Source: Halopiger goleimassiliensis (lineage in GTDB: Archaea > Halobacteriota > Halobacteria > Halobacteriales > Natrialbaceae). Taken from it: DNA of 64,000 nt. The notes beneath the pieces were generated by a model. That model ran no database searches, had not been told where the DNA came from, and saw nothing but the letters and a program-made list of their open reading frames with translations. The stretch spans positions 444,217-508,216 of the forward strand of contig NZ_HG315691.1 of assembly GCF_000455345.1 (NCBI RefSeq), given 5' to 3'. A program made the translations under genes and the position numbers. Shown here in pieces: positions 1 through 8,552 of this stretch (position 1 is the first letter of the stretch; every line of letters starts with the position of its first letter).

Positions 1-40
1 TCGCGATGCTCGCCGTTCCGACTCGAGGTCTTCGCTACGC

Positions 41-1135
41 TCAGACCTCGCCGTCCTCGAACCGGAACGTCCCGTCCCGCTGGACGACCTCGCCGTCGAC
101 CTCGATGAACGAGTCCTCGCTCATGTCGACGATCATGTCCACGTGGACCGCCGAGTCGTTGGTCTCGTTGCCCTCGCCGACGGTGTCGTCGTAGGCGCGG
201 CCGACAGCCATGTGGACGGTGTCGCCCATCTTCTCGTCGAACAGCATGTTGTAGGTAAAGCGGTCGATGTCGCGGTTCATTCCGATGCCGAGTTCACCAA
301 GTCGACGGGCACCGTCGTCGGTGTTCAGGACTTCAGAGAGGACGTCCTCGTTCTTCGCGGCCGAGTGCTGGACGACCTCGCCGCCCTCGAACTCGAGGTA
401 GACGTCCGTAATTTCGCGACCCTGATGATAGAGGGGCATGTCGAACAGGACCTCCCCCTCGACGGTCGAGGGTCGCGGCGCGGTAAAGACCTCGCCGCCC
501 GGCAGGTTGTGTTCGCCGTGGTCGTTGATCGTCGGGTTGCCGTCGACGGACATCGTCAGGTCCGTCGTGTCGCCGCTGACGATGCGGACCTCGTCGGCAG
601 GGTCGAGGATTTCGACCATGTTCTCCTGGTGTTCGCGCTGTTCCTCCCAGTCCTTGTTGACGGCGTCCCAGACGAAGTTCTCGTAGGCCTCCGTGCTCAT
701 CTCGGCCAGTTGCGCGTTCGCGGGCGCGGGGAACTGGGTGAGACACCAGCGCTTCGAGAGTCGTTCCTCGAGAATTGGACTGTAGGCCTGTTGAGAGGCC
801 GATCGAATCTCGGGATCGACGTCGCTGGTCTGGGTGGCGTTGTCGGTGGCCCGAACCGCGATGTAGACGTCCGTCTCCTCGATGAGCGCGAGTTCGTGTT
901 CGGGCGTCTCGAAGTCGTCGGCGTCGGACGCACGGAGGTATGCACGCGTCTGGCGCTTGCCGGCTCGTTTGGTCGTCGTGAGCGGGTTCGCACCCTTCTC
1001 GCCGATCACTTCGTGGAGCGCGACCACGAGGTCCTCGGCGACGGGATGGGCGTCGATCACGACGTTGTCGCCCGACTGGAGGTCGACCGAGTGGTTCGCG
1101 ATGATCTCGGCGTGTTCGCGAATGCGTGGATCCAT
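41..1135 (-). CDS. M29-family aminopeptidase
   Basis: Predicted cytosolic metal-dependent aminopeptidase of the M29 (AmpS / thermophilic aminopeptidase) type, which removes N-terminal residues from peptides. The 364-residue product starts at ATG with MDPRIREHAE; an in-frame extension upstream is arginine-rich and reads like antisense noise. Family features in the C-terminal half are the GEV segment near the middle, the ELGIGMN motif, and the HMAVGRAY and HVDMI segments that carry metal-binding His and Asp in this family. Length is a little short of the usual 370-410 residues but all blocks appear present. It is separated from its neighbours and probably monocistronic. Family assignment is fairly secure; substrate range cannot be read from sequence. 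Confidence 0.85.
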   Translation of the reverse strand: MDPRIREHAEIIANHSVDLQSGDNVVIDAHPVAEDLVVALHEVIGEKGANPLTTTKRAGKRQTRAYLRASDADDFETPEHELALIEETDVYIAVRATDNATQTSDVDPEIRSASQQAYSPILEERLSKRWCLTQFPAPANAQLAEMSTEAYENFVWDAVNKDWEEQREHQENMVEILDPADEVRIVSGDTTDLTMSVDGNPTINDHGEHNLPGGEVFTAPRPSTVEGEVLFDMPLYHQGREITDVYLEFEGGEVVQHSAAKNEDVLSEVLNTDDGARRLGELGIGMNRDIDRFTYNMLFDEKMGDTVHMAVGRAYDDTVGEGNETNDSAVHVDMIVDMSEDSFIEVDGEVVQRDGTFRFEDGEV

Positions 1136-1253
1136 ACACCAGACGTGTCGGAGGGCCGGGATACCGTTTTCGAATCGAAATCCGATCGACGATCGACGCC
1201 CCCGAGCAGCCCACGAGAGCGATTCGACGAGCCGAACGGCGACCGTCGCGCCG

Positions 1254-1547
1254 TCACCGCGTCCGACGGAACGGGCCACCGCCGACGGCGCTAGACGGCG
1301 GTCGGCCTGGCGTTCCCGCACCCGAATCGACGATGTCGCCGACGAACGAAACCGTCGCCGCGCTCAACACGAGGGCGACCGGCGACGCGATAGCGAGCGC
1401 AACGAAGACGCCCATCCCCCCGGCACTGAGCAGCAACGAGAGCACGAACGAGGTGACGGCGGCGACCAGCGCGTGAGCGATGGCAAACCAGAAGTAGTCG
1501 CCACCCTCGAGCGCCATCGCGTACGACCGCCGAAAGCCCTCGATCAC
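1254..1547 (-). CDS. Small membrane protein, unknown function
   Basis: A 97-residue ORF with a GTG start (MIEGFRRSYA); an internal ATG at 1517 is an alternative. It carries two strongly hydrophobic helices (about residues 20-42 and 46-70) joined by a Gly-Gly turn, preceded by a short amphipathic stretch, and a Pro/Gly/Arg-rich tail that may be disordered. The reading frame stays open upstream of the GTG, but without an ATG or GTG. I do not recognise the family. The first codons overlap, on the opposite strand, a segment resembling the end of a response-regulator receiver domain, so the start is uncertain and the gene may have been placed here by a rearrangement. Confidence 0.5.
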   Translation of the reverse strand: MIEGFRRSYAMALEGGDYFWFAIAHALVAAVTSFVLSLLLSAGGMGVFVALAIASPVALVLSAATVSFVGDIVDSGAGTPGRPPSSAVGGGPFRRTR

Positions 1548-1655
1548 GACGCGGACGAGGACGCGATCCTCGAAAAACCGGTCGACCCCGGAGAGTTCGT
1601 CGAGGTCATTCGGTCGTTCGAGCAGTTCCGGTTAGCGGTGATCCGAGAGGACTGA
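1542..1655 (+). pseudogene. Remnant of a response-regulator receiver domain
   Basis: The plus strand encodes about 37 residues ending at TGA (1653-1655) that read like the last strand and helix of a haloarchaeal CheY-like receiver: LEKPVDPGEFVEVIRSFEQF. The KP dipeptide corresponds to the conserved Lys-Pro after beta-5 in receiver domains, and the rest is the usual alpha-5. Nothing upstream in this frame resembles the phospho-acceptor Asp half, and there is no plausible start. I infer a truncated gene tail. The alternative is coincidence, because the opposite strand is also open in the antiparallel codon phase. Confidence 0.45.
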
Positions 1656-1692
1656 CGGGGACGGCCACGGCCCCCGGGAAGCGTCGACGCGG

Positions 1693-2439
1693 TCAGGACG
1701 GGGGCTCCGCCGCCCGGCACAGCGCCGTGTAGGTCGTTCCGGCGGTGTAGGTCTCGAACACCTCACACTCCGGGAAGGTGGCCCGCAACGCCTCGAGAAC
1801 GTCGTCGTCCGGGTTCCAGTTGGCGCACCAGCGGAGGAACCGCCACACTAGCGGGTTCAGGACCCGGGCCGGCCCCGACGGGAACGGTCTGACGTCGAAG
1901 ACGACCAGCGGCGCGCCCGGTACGAGCAGGCGGTGGACGTTCTCGACCGCGCGTCGAACGTCGGGCATCACGCTCAGCGAGAGCGACGCGATGGCGGCGT
2001 CGAACGGCTCGTCGAACGCGACTCGCGTCGCGTCGGCGCGGACCACTTCGACGTTCTCCCAGCCGTGCTCGTCGACCCGCTCGCGCGCTTTCGCGACCAT
2101 CTCCGGACTGTAGTCGACCGCGACGACGCCGCCGGTCGGACCGACCGCCTCTCGGAGGAGCGCGAGGTTCACGCCCGGTCCACAGCCCACGTCCAACACG
2201 CGGTCGCCCGGTTCGATCTCGAGGCGATCGATCGCGTCCTCGCGCATCGGCTCGAAGTCGCGTTCGCTCATCCCGTACCAGTCGCTCCAGCGGTCCCACT
2301 TCCGTCGGCTGCGCTCGAGGTGGGCCTCGTAGGCTCCGTCGGGCTCGGAGCGATCGGTCGCGTCAACTCCAACCGAATCGCCTGGGCTACTCGTGTCCCG
2401 ATCGCTCGACTCCCGTCCGGCTTCCGCGTCGGTGGTCAT
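1693..2439 (-). CDS. Class I SAM-dependent methyltransferase
   Basis: A 248-residue methyltransferase of the UbiE/type-11 kind. After an acidic, probably disordered N-terminal tail (about 1-40), motif I reads VLDVGCGPG at residues 81-89 and binds S-adenosylmethionine; the acidic motif II is VVAVDYSPEMV, and the segment DAAIASLSLSVMPD corresponds to motif IV. The C-terminal third contains a conserved-looking RFLRWCANW segment. The methyl acceptor is unknown. ATG at 2439 was chosen because the upstream extension is not protein-like, and an AT-rich TATA-type box (2478-2500) sits about 45 bases upstream of it. It is transcribed in the same direction as the M14 gene upstream. Confidence 0.82.
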   Translation of the reverse strand: MTTDAEAGRESSDRDTSSPGDSVGVDATDRSEPDGAYEAHLERSRRKWDRWSDWYGMSERDFEPMREDAIDRLEIEPGDRVLDVGCGPGVNLALLREAVGPTGGVVAVDYSPEMVAKARERVDEHGWENVEVVRADATRVAFDEPFDAAIASLSLSVMPDVRRAVENVHRLLVPGAPLVVFDVRPFPSGPARVLNPLVWRFLRWCANWNPDDDVLEALRATFPECEVFETYTAGTTYTALCRAAEPPS

Positions 2440-2494
2440 ACGCGTTCCTCGATCCGCGCTCGAGGAAGGACTGCTCGCGAAATATATCGGCCGT

Positions 2495-3751
2495 TTAAGT
2501 ACGAGTCGTTCGGTCCGGCTCGAGTACCCGACAGCACGCCCGTGCGAGACACCGACCGAACCGTCGCGCACTCGCGGGCGTCACCGGATCGGCGTCCGTG
2601 CCGACGTAGGGTACCTCGAGCGAAACGGCGGGATCGGCACCCTCCAGATCGCAGAACCGCGAGAAGGTATGCAGCAGGCCGGACTGGCCGTCGAAGGCGG
2701 CGAGACCGGTCCCCGGCGACGCGTCGAACGTCAGCCTGTCCCGCTCGGTTTCGGTCTCGAGCGCTGTCGCCAGTCGCTGAAGTCGATCGCTCGCGTCGGA
2801 CGGTTCGCGGACGAGAAACGGCCGATCGTTGACGTCGCCGCCCCACTTGTACGGGCAGTGGAGATCGAGCGCGAGGTCGAGGCCCCCGAGCGACCGCAGG
2901 TCGTCGGCGACGGCTCCGGTCGTCGGGTACAGCGGCTCGAGGTCGGCGACGGCGTTTCGGCCGACGTAATCGCGGTTGTGATCGTGGGGCGCGCGGTGTT
3001 TCCCCGGATCGCCGCGCTCGACGCCGTCGAGGTCCCCGAACGGGTAGACGTGTATGCGGTGGGTCTCGAGCAGTGAATCGCTCTCGAGTAGCCCGCAAAC
3101 GACCCCCTCGAGGACGTACGAGCCGATCGACTCGCAGGCGTGATGGCGGGCGGCGATGGCGACGTTCCCCGTCGGCTCGTCGGCCGTTCCCTCGCCAGAC
3201 GGCCCCAGTCGCAGTACGGGCACGTCGCGACCCGACGGCGTGGTCGTCAGCGTCTCGAGACGGACGCGGGGGTCGGACTCGACCTCGAGCACCAGCGCGT
3301 CGAAATCGGCCCGCTGGTAGGGAAACGAGAGCGCGAACTGGACGCGCTCGCCGGCCTCAACGGCGTACCGGAAGCCGCGGGCGTCCAGTCGAGCGTCGGC
3401 CCCGAGCCAGCGCCACGCCTCCCACGCGCCCGCGGCCGTCGGACTCCCGCAGGGCATCGCGGATCGGACGGCGGGGCCGCGGGGTCCCACTACCTCGTCG
3501 TTCGGAAAGCGGAACTCGAGGTCGCCCGCGAACTCGCACTCGACGTCCACGTCCCAGTAGAACCAGCGTCGCGTCGAATCGCGCGTCTCGGGCTCGAGGG
3601 AGACGACCGTCGGTCCCGAGCCGTCGCCGTCGACCTCGAGGACGCGACCGTTGCCGCCGGGATGGGTCGACCGGATCGTCAGGCGACCGTCGGTCGTCTC
3701 GACCTCCCGAACGGCTCCGGCCGCGCTCGAGGGACCGCCGTCGGCGTTCAT
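2495..3751 (-). CDS. M14-type zinc carboxypeptidase-like protein
   Basis: A 418-residue protein with an N-terminal beta-rich domain (about 1-130) followed by an M14 metallocarboxypeptidase-like catalytic domain, the two-domain layout of cytosolic carboxypeptidases. Zinc ligands are visible as the HxxE pair in RHHACES and the His in LALDLHCP. The Glu in AVSLEVPYVG near the C-terminus is placed like the general-base Glu of the family. It may trim C-terminal residues or modified side chains; the real substrate is unknown. No signal peptide is seen, so it is probably cytosolic. Start ATG at 3751 (MNADGG) is preferred over an upstream in-frame start. It is divergent from the threonine aldolase gene across a roughly 100-base shared promoter region. 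Confidence 0.78.
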   Translation of the reverse strand: MNADGGPSSAAGAVREVETTDGRLTIRSTHPGGNGRVLEVDGDGSGPTVVSLEPETRDSTRRWFYWDVDVECEFAGDLEFRFPNDEVVGPRGPAVRSAMPCGSPTAAGAWEAWRWLGADARLDARGFRYAVEAGERVQFALSFPYQRADFDALVLEVESDPRVRLETLTTTPSGRDVPVLRLGPSGEGTADEPTGNVAIAARHHACESIGSYVLEGVVCGLLESDSLLETHRIHVYPFGDLDGVERGDPGKHRAPHDHNRDYVGRNAVADLEPLYPTTGAVADDLRSLGGLDLALDLHCPYKWGGDVNDRPFLVREPSDASDRLQRLATALETETERDRLTFDASPGTGLAAFDGQSGLLHTFSRFCDLEGADPAVSLEVPYVGTDADPVTPASARRFGRCLARACCRVLEPDRTTRT

Positions 3752-3852
3752 ACGCCCCGCACGAATCGAGCCCTCGTAAAAGATGACCACTCGGCGACAG
3801 TTGCCGCCCGGCTGTCGTCGGCTATTTTAGCCCCTAGCACCGACCTCGAGCC

Positions 3853-4872
3853 ATGATCGATCTGCGATCGGACACCGTCACGAAACCGGACGAGGAGATG
3901 CGCGAGGCGGCCCGCACGGCCGACGTCGGCGACGACGTCTACGAGGAGGACCCGACCGTGGCCGACCTCGAGGCGCGCGCGGCCGAGCGACTCGGCTTCG
4001 AGGATGCGCTGTTTTTCCCGACGGGAACGATGGCCAACCAGGTCGCCGCGCGGGTCCACACCGAGCGCGGCCAGGAGGTGCTGGCCGACCGGCAGAGCCA
4101 CGTCGTGAAGTACGAACTCGGCGGGCTGGCCCAACACTCCGGCCTGCAACTTCGGACCTACGACGCCGAGCGCGGCGTCCCCTCTCCCGAGGCCGTCGCC
4201 GAGGGATACGTCGCGGAGGATCTCCACCGGCCTGGCACCGGCCTGCTGTGTCTCGAGAACACCCACAACGCCCGCGGCGGCCTCGCCATCGAACCGGAGC
4301 GGATCGCCGCCGCGGCCGAGGCGGCCCACGAACGGGACGTGCCGGTCCACCTCGACGGGGCACGGGTGTTCAACGCCGCGGCGGCGCTCGAGGTGCCCGT
4401 CGCGGAGCTCACCGACCCCGTCGACTCGGTCATGTGCTCGCTCTCGAAGGGGCTGGGCGCGCCGATCGGGTCGCTACTGGCCGGCAGCGAGGCGTTCGTC
4501 GAGCGGGCCAGACGCACCCGCAAGCTGTTCGGCGGCGGGATGCGCCAGGTCGGCATCGTCGCCGCGCCCGCGCTCCGGGCGCTCGAGAACGCCGACTCCC
4601 TCGAGCGCGATCACGAGAAGGCCAGTCGGCTCGCGGCGGGACTGCGGGAGATCGACGGCCTCGCAGTGCAGGAACCGGAGACGAACATCGTGCTGGTCGA
4701 CGTGTCGGAAACGGGGCTCGACGTCGAGACGATCCTCGCGGACTGGCGCGAGCGCGACGTGCTGGCGACGGCGTTCGGCCCGACGACGATCCGGCTGGTC
4801 ACCCACCGCGACGTCGCCGACGACGACGTCGAGCCGGCGCTCGAGCGCATCGAGGCGTCGCTCTCGCCCTGA
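3853..4872 (+). CDS. ltaE: Low-specificity L-threonine aldolase
   Basis: A 339-residue PLP enzyme of the threonine aldolase / beta-eliminating lyase family that cleaves L-threonine or allo-threonine to glycine and acetaldehyde. The N-terminus MIDLRSDTVTKP is the family signature, and FFPTGTMANQ contributes to the PLP phosphate pocket. The Schiff-base lysine is K199 in the SLSKGLGAPIGS segment, and HLDGARVFNA carries the Asp and Arg that contact the cofactor. Length matches the family. It is monocistronic, with a TATTTTA-like box at 3822-3828 just upstream, shared with the divergent M14 gene. Confidence 0.93.
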   Translation: MIDLRSDTVTKPDEEMREAARTADVGDDVYEEDPTVADLEARAAERLGFEDALFFPTGTMANQVAARVHTERGQEVLADRQSHVVKYELGGLAQHSGLQLRTYDAERGVPSPEAVAEGYVAEDLHRPGTGLLCLENTHNARGGLAIEPERIAAAAEAAHERDVPVHLDGARVFNAAAALEVPVAELTDPVDSVMCSLSKGLGAPIGSLLAGSEAFVERARRTRKLFGGGMRQVGIVAAPALRALENADSLERDHEKASRLAAGLREIDGLAVQEPETNIVLVDVSETGLDVETILADWRERDVLATAFGPTTIRLVTHRDVADDDVEPALERIEASLSP

Positions 4873-4878
4873 GCCGGA

Positions 4879-5013
4879 CTACTGGTTCCCGCGCATCCCG
4901 TCGCGGAACTCGAGGATCGTCTTCCGGAGCAGCAGGTAGGAGAAGAAGATAATCGCGAGGAGGATCAGGACGATCGCGATGATGACGGGATCGTCGGGGA
5001 TCAGGTCGACCAT
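4879..5013 (-). CDS. 44-residue single-helix membrane protein
   Basis: A small ORF beginning ATG-Val-Asp-Leu-Ile-Pro and ending ...RGNQ. After the short acidic N-terminus comes one hydrophobic helix (about residues 10-28, IIAIVLILLAIIFFSYLLL) followed by a basic and acidic cytosolic tail with RKTILEFRDG. This is the layout of a conserved class of haloarchaeal mini membrane proteins; I cannot give a function. It ends convergently seven bases after the threonine aldolase stop, so the two may share termination signals. Confidence 0.6.
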   Translation of the reverse strand: MVDLIPDDPVIIAIVLILLAIIFFSYLLLRKTILEFRDGMRGNQ

Positions 5014-5338
5014 ACGGGGGCGGTACCCGGGCGGCCCGCAAAACCGTTTCGACACCGATCGGTCGGGCCGGGACGTGGCCGTCGTTCGACCGTCGCTCGA
5101 GGCGAGACGTCGGTAGCTAAAATCGGTTTTTCACCTTACGCTGACTATAACGGCAGGGAACACCTACGAGTAACTGCGTCTCGCGGCCCGACGTCAGCCC
5201 CCGAACGTCGGCCCCCGACGCTGCCGTGGGTTCCGCTGGCGCTCCGCCTTCCATGACACCCCGATCGGCCCTCCATCGTCGTTCGACCACCCTGTTTCCG
5301 ATCGATTCCTGCTGCTGACCGCTTCGAACCCAGCGCGG
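5014..5338. other. Gene-free stretch, no clear element
   Basis: About 325 bases without a convincing ORF. The left part has AT-rich words (CTAAAATC and ACTATAAC around 5117-5150) that could be the promoter for the 44-residue gene on the minus strand. The rest is GC-rich with a short repeated CCCCCGA(A)CGTCGG-like word near 5197-5217. I see no tRNA, convincing hairpin or terminator. Confidence 0.4.
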
Positions 5339-5851
5339 TTACGCTCGATCGATCGTCACCGACTCGATCAGCGTCCCGTCGGGTTCGCGGATCGCGCCCT
5401 CGAGTCCGTCCGCGCCCTCCTCGAGGACGGCAAAGCCCGGCCGGTTCCCGCGCGGATCGGCGTGGCTACCGGGGTTGAGCAACAGGCAGTCCTCCGCGTC
5501 GATCACCGCGGGCCGGTGGCTGTGCCCGAAGACGACCAGATCCGCGTCGCGCGAGCGCCCGAGCATCGCCAGTCCCAGTTCGCCGCTGTCGCTGCGGTGG
5601 GTGACGGCGATCCGGACCCCCTCGCGCTCGAGGACGCGACTCGTCGGCAATCGATCCCGGACCGCCGCGTCGTCGGCGTTGCCGTGGACCGCGAACAGGC
5701 GGTCGCACTCCGCCTGGAACGCCTCGAAGGCCGCTTCGCTCGTGAAATCGCCCGCGTGGACGACCGTATCGGCCTCCCGGGCGGCGGTCAGGGCCTCGCC
5801 CTCGAGGTCGTGGTCGCGCTCGCTGTGCGTGTCCGAGAAGATCGCGATCAT
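5339..5851 (-). CDS. YfcE/MJ0936-type phosphodiesterase
   Basis: A 170-residue calcineurin-like phosphoesterase of the small archaeal MJ0936/YfcE group. Metal-binding motifs run in order: DTH in MIAIFSDTHSE, GDF in VVHAGDFTS, GNAD in FAVHGNADD, H in VTHRSD, and GHSH in VVFGHSHRP, followed by LLNPGS. These coordinate a dinuclear metal centre that hydrolyses phosphodiesters. The natural substrate is unknown. ATG at 5851 gives the canonical N-terminus; a longer in-frame ORF is antisense to the neighbouring PQQ gene. The two minus-strand genes are about 58 bases apart and could be co-transcribed. Confidence 0.9.
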   Translation of the reverse strand: MIAIFSDTHSERDHDLEGEALTAAREADTVVHAGDFTSEAAFEAFQAECDRLFAVHGNADDAAVRDRLPTSRVLEREGVRIAVTHRSDSGELGLAMLGRSRDADLVVFGHSHRPAVIDAEDCLLLNPGSHADPRGNRPGFAVLEEGADGLEGAIREPDGTLIESVTIDRA

Positions 5852-5909
5852 ATCGATCGCTTCGGCGGGCAAGGGAAGGTTCCTTTCGTCTCGCGATCCG
5901 TCCCCGGAT

Positions 5910-7106
5910 TCACTCCTCGGTGGGGGACGTGAAGGCGTAGCAGGTACCCCCGGAAGAGAGTGCGTACAACGCGCCGTCGGAGACGACGAACGGATTCCAG
6001 AAGGAGATGTCGACGTCGTCAGTGTAGTACTCCCACCGGACCGTCCCGCTATCAGTTTCGATCGCGGCGAGGTCGAGCCCCCGACAGAAGTAGACGAGAT
6101 CGTCCGTGACCACCGGTTTCGCGCCGCGCGGATCGGGGTTGACGTCGACCGTCCACTCGGTCTCACCCGTCGTGACGTCGGCTGCGAGCCACGTTCCGGC
6201 GACGTTGTAGTAGGCGTGCTCGCCGTCGACCGACGGGCTCGGATTGTGCGGCGTCCCGGCCTCGAGTTCCCAGCGTTTCGACCCGTTTGCGATGTCGAGA
6301 GCATACGGACCGACGAAGACGGTCCCGTCGACCACGACCGGATCGTAGTCCCTGAGGTCTATCGCCTCCTCGTTTTGGAACTCCCACCGTACGTCGCCGG
6401 TCGCGAGATCGATCGCGTAGACGGTTTCGTCGCTCGCGAGGTACGCCGCGTCGTCGTCGATCGCGGGGACGGCGCTGAGAGAGTTCGTCCACCCGTCATC
6501 GAGTTCCGCGAGTGACGTCACATCGCCCGCCTCGTACTCGACGCGGTGGAGTTCGTTGCCGCCCTGGACGATCAACCCGTCGTCGGTCGGTCGGGGTGAG
6601 TAGAGGCGTCCCCGGACCGACGACGAGAGCACCTCGCGTTCCCAGATCAGTTCGCCTTCGGCGGCGTCGATCGCGAACAGCTTGTGTTGGAACGTCGTAT
6701 AGACGACGCCGTCGTGGACCGTCGGCCCCCAGTACCCGGCGTTTTCGAGGTCGTATCGCCACACCTGCTCGCCGCTCTCGAGATCGATCGCGTAGACGTA
6801 CCCATCCCCGGTGTTGAAATAGAGGGTTCCGTCGACGAGCGTCGGTCCGGACTCGCCCGGTTGCTCGAACTCGACCATCGGTTCCGCTTCGACCGAGTCA
6901 CCCGTCGGTCCTTGCATACCGGAGCGATACCCGGTGTGCTGGAGGTCACCACCGTACATTCGCCAGTCGTCGGACGTCGACGCGTCGTCGCTTCCGTTAC
7001 CGACGGGGGTTCCCACGTCGTCCAGGCACCCACCGATCAACGACAGTCCGGTCGTTACGGCCCCACACCGCGTCAACCACTCCCGACGCGTGTCTGCATG
7101 TTCCAT
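5910..7106 (-). CDS. PQQ-like beta-propeller lipoprotein
   Basis: A 398-residue exported protein. The N-terminus has a twin-arginine segment (TRREWLTR), a short hydrophobic core and the lipobox LIGGC, so it should be Tat-exported and lipid-anchored outside the membrane. The rest is repeats of the PQQ/BamB-type blade, seen as recurring YAIDLESGEQVWRY, LFAIDAAEGELIWE and YAIDLATGDVRWEF units with the typical Ala-Asp-Gly-Trp spacing. Such propellers usually mediate protein binding, and PQQ binding should not be assumed. A much larger protein of the same kind lies at 55967-58381. Confidence 0.85.
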   Translation of the reverse strand: MEHADTRREWLTRCGAVTTGLSLIGGCLDDVGTPVGNGSDDASTSDDWRMYGGDLQHTGYRSGMQGPTGDSVEAEPMVEFEQPGESGPTLVDGTLYFNTGDGYVYAIDLESGEQVWRYDLENAGYWGPTVHDGVVYTTFQHKLFAIDAAEGELIWEREVLSSSVRGRLYSPRPTDDGLIVQGGNELHRVEYEAGDVTSLAELDDGWTNSLSAVPAIDDDAAYLASDETVYAIDLATGDVRWEFQNEEAIDLRDYDPVVVDGTVFVGPYALDIANGSKRWELEAGTPHNPSPSVDGEHAYYNVAGTWLAADVTTGETEWTVDVNPDPRGAKPVVTDDLVYFCRGLDLAAIETDSGTVRWEYYTDDVDISFWNPFVVSDGALYALSSGGTCYAFTSPTEE

Positions 7107-7346
7107 TATCGTATTCCGCTGTCACCCGTCCGCCTAAATAATGTCGATAGCGTTCTGGATCGAGAACAGGTCCCAGCTGCGACGGTGTGGCAGTGAGTGA
7201 GGCGGTGGCATCCGTCGCTTCGAACGGAAACGCCGTCGAACCACCGGAGTGGCAGACGCTATCGTCCGGAAACGTATCGGAGTGCCGGAATAAGCGGCAT
7301 CACAATAGTTACCAAACCAAGCACCACTACTACCGTCTATACCCCG

Positions 7347-7955
7347 ATGACGCCGCTTTTCGACCCCGCCGCGTACTTCGATCGACCGAACGCGCTCTCG
7401 CTCTCGAACGCGACGGACGCGCTCGCCGCCGTCGCCGGCTTCTGGCTCGCGGCGGTCGCCTTCCTGCTGGCGTTCACCCGGCAACTGGTCGTCCACGGGG
7501 ACCTCGAGGGGTCCCTCGCGGCCGCCGCGCCGGTCGTCGCGCTCCTCGTCGCCGTCGTCGTCCTCCTCCTCTGGGCCGTCGATACGGCGATCCTGTTCGT
7601 GATGGGACGACTGGTCGGCGGCGACGGCGCGTTCAGCGCGACCGGCGTCGTCGCGGCCTGGGGATTCGCCCCGCAGATACTCGGCGTCCTCGCGATGCTG
7701 GCGACGACCCCGTTCGTCGACGTGGAGGGGACGGTGCCGGCCGACGATCCGGCGGCGCTCGCCGACGCGATCTCCGTCGAGCCGCCGACGGTGCTCGCGC
7801 TCGTTGCCGGCCTCCTTCCCATCGCGACGACCGTCTGGGCGGTCTACATCTGGGTCCACGGGCTCTCGCGCGCCCACGGCCTCGCAACTGGACGGGCCGC
7901 GATCGGTGCCGTCGCCGCGGCGATCGTCACGATGGCGCTCTGGGCGGCGATCTGA
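7347..7955 (+). CDS. Yip1-domain-like membrane protein
   Basis: A 202-residue integral membrane protein. It starts MTPLFDPAAYF, a common opening of archaeal Yip1-domain proteins in which a short cytosolic segment precedes the membrane domain. Five hydrophobic helices can be picked out, roughly residues 25-45, 62-85, 96-120, 145-170 and 178-200. No catalytic residues are evident and the function is unknown. ATG at 7347 was chosen over upstream in-frame starts because the extension is polar and low-complexity. The 240 bases upstream contain no gene; the word AATAGTTACC near 7302 could be part of its promoter. Confidence 0.65.
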   Translation: MTPLFDPAAYFDRPNALSLSNATDALAAVAGFWLAAVAFLLAFTRQLVVHGDLEGSLAAAAPVVALLVAVVVLLLWAVDTAILFVMGRLVGGDGAFSATGVVAAWGFAPQILGVLAMLATTPFVDVEGTVPADDPAALADAISVEPPTVLALVAGLLPIATTVWAVYIWVHGLSRAHGLATGRAAIGAVAAAIVTMALWAAI

Positions 7956-7966
7956 CGGTCGTCCCG

Positions 7967-8440
7967 TCAGTCGTCGTCGCTGTCGTCGTAGCCCGCCACG
8001 ACCGTCGATCCCGGCGGTCGATCGTTCAGCACGGCCTCGACGGTCGTCTCCTCGAGATCGACGGTCGAGCGCAGCGGCTCCCAGCCCGCGTCCGTCTCGA
8101 CCGCGACGGCGACGTCGGTCGGACTCGCACCCGGCGGCAGGGCGGACGGGTCGTAGCCGAGTCGGATCCGAACGGCCTCGATCGCCTTCAGCTCCTCGAA
8201 GCCGCGGAGATCGACGGGACTCGAGAGCGCGTCGACCGGCGGTTCGCGGGCGCTGCGCTCGAGGCCGAACGCCTCGGGAACGACCCCCGCGACGACGGCG
8301 ACGCGCGCACCGGCGGACTCGAGTGTGTACTCCGCGACGTTGCTCGAATCGTATCCGGGGATGGCCATACTCGAGGCGTCGAACTCGATCGGTATGTCGC
8401 TGTAGCAGGCGTACGCTGGCCGGCTGACGTCCCCCACCAC
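7967..8440 (-). CDS. Hypothetical protein, 157 residues
   Basis: I do not recognise this protein. It is acidic, with no signal peptide or membrane segment, and predicted strands such as VAEYTLESAGARVAVV and DVAVAVETDAGWEPL suggest a beta-rich fold. The GTG start (8440) is weak: another GTG follows directly, and an internal ATG (MAIPGYDSS) is possible. It ends convergently 12 bases after the Yip1-like gene and is divergent from the helicase gene. The abrupt N-terminus could mean a truncated protein. Confidence 0.5.
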   Translation of the reverse strand: MVGDVSRPAYACYSDIPIEFDASSMAIPGYDSSNVAEYTLESAGARVAVVAGVVPEAFGLERSAREPPVDALSSPVDLRGFEELKAIEAVRIRLGYDPSALPPGASPTDVAVAVETDAGWEPLRSTVDLEETTVEAVLNDRPPGSTVVAGYDDSDDD

Positions 8441-8552
8441 GGTCGGTATCGACCGACGGCGCGCCGGGCGCGTCCGCTCGGACCGGTGCCCGTAAATCGG
8501 GCCGCCCCGTGGAGACGAACGCTTTTACTCCAGCGGGAACCTATCACGTATC

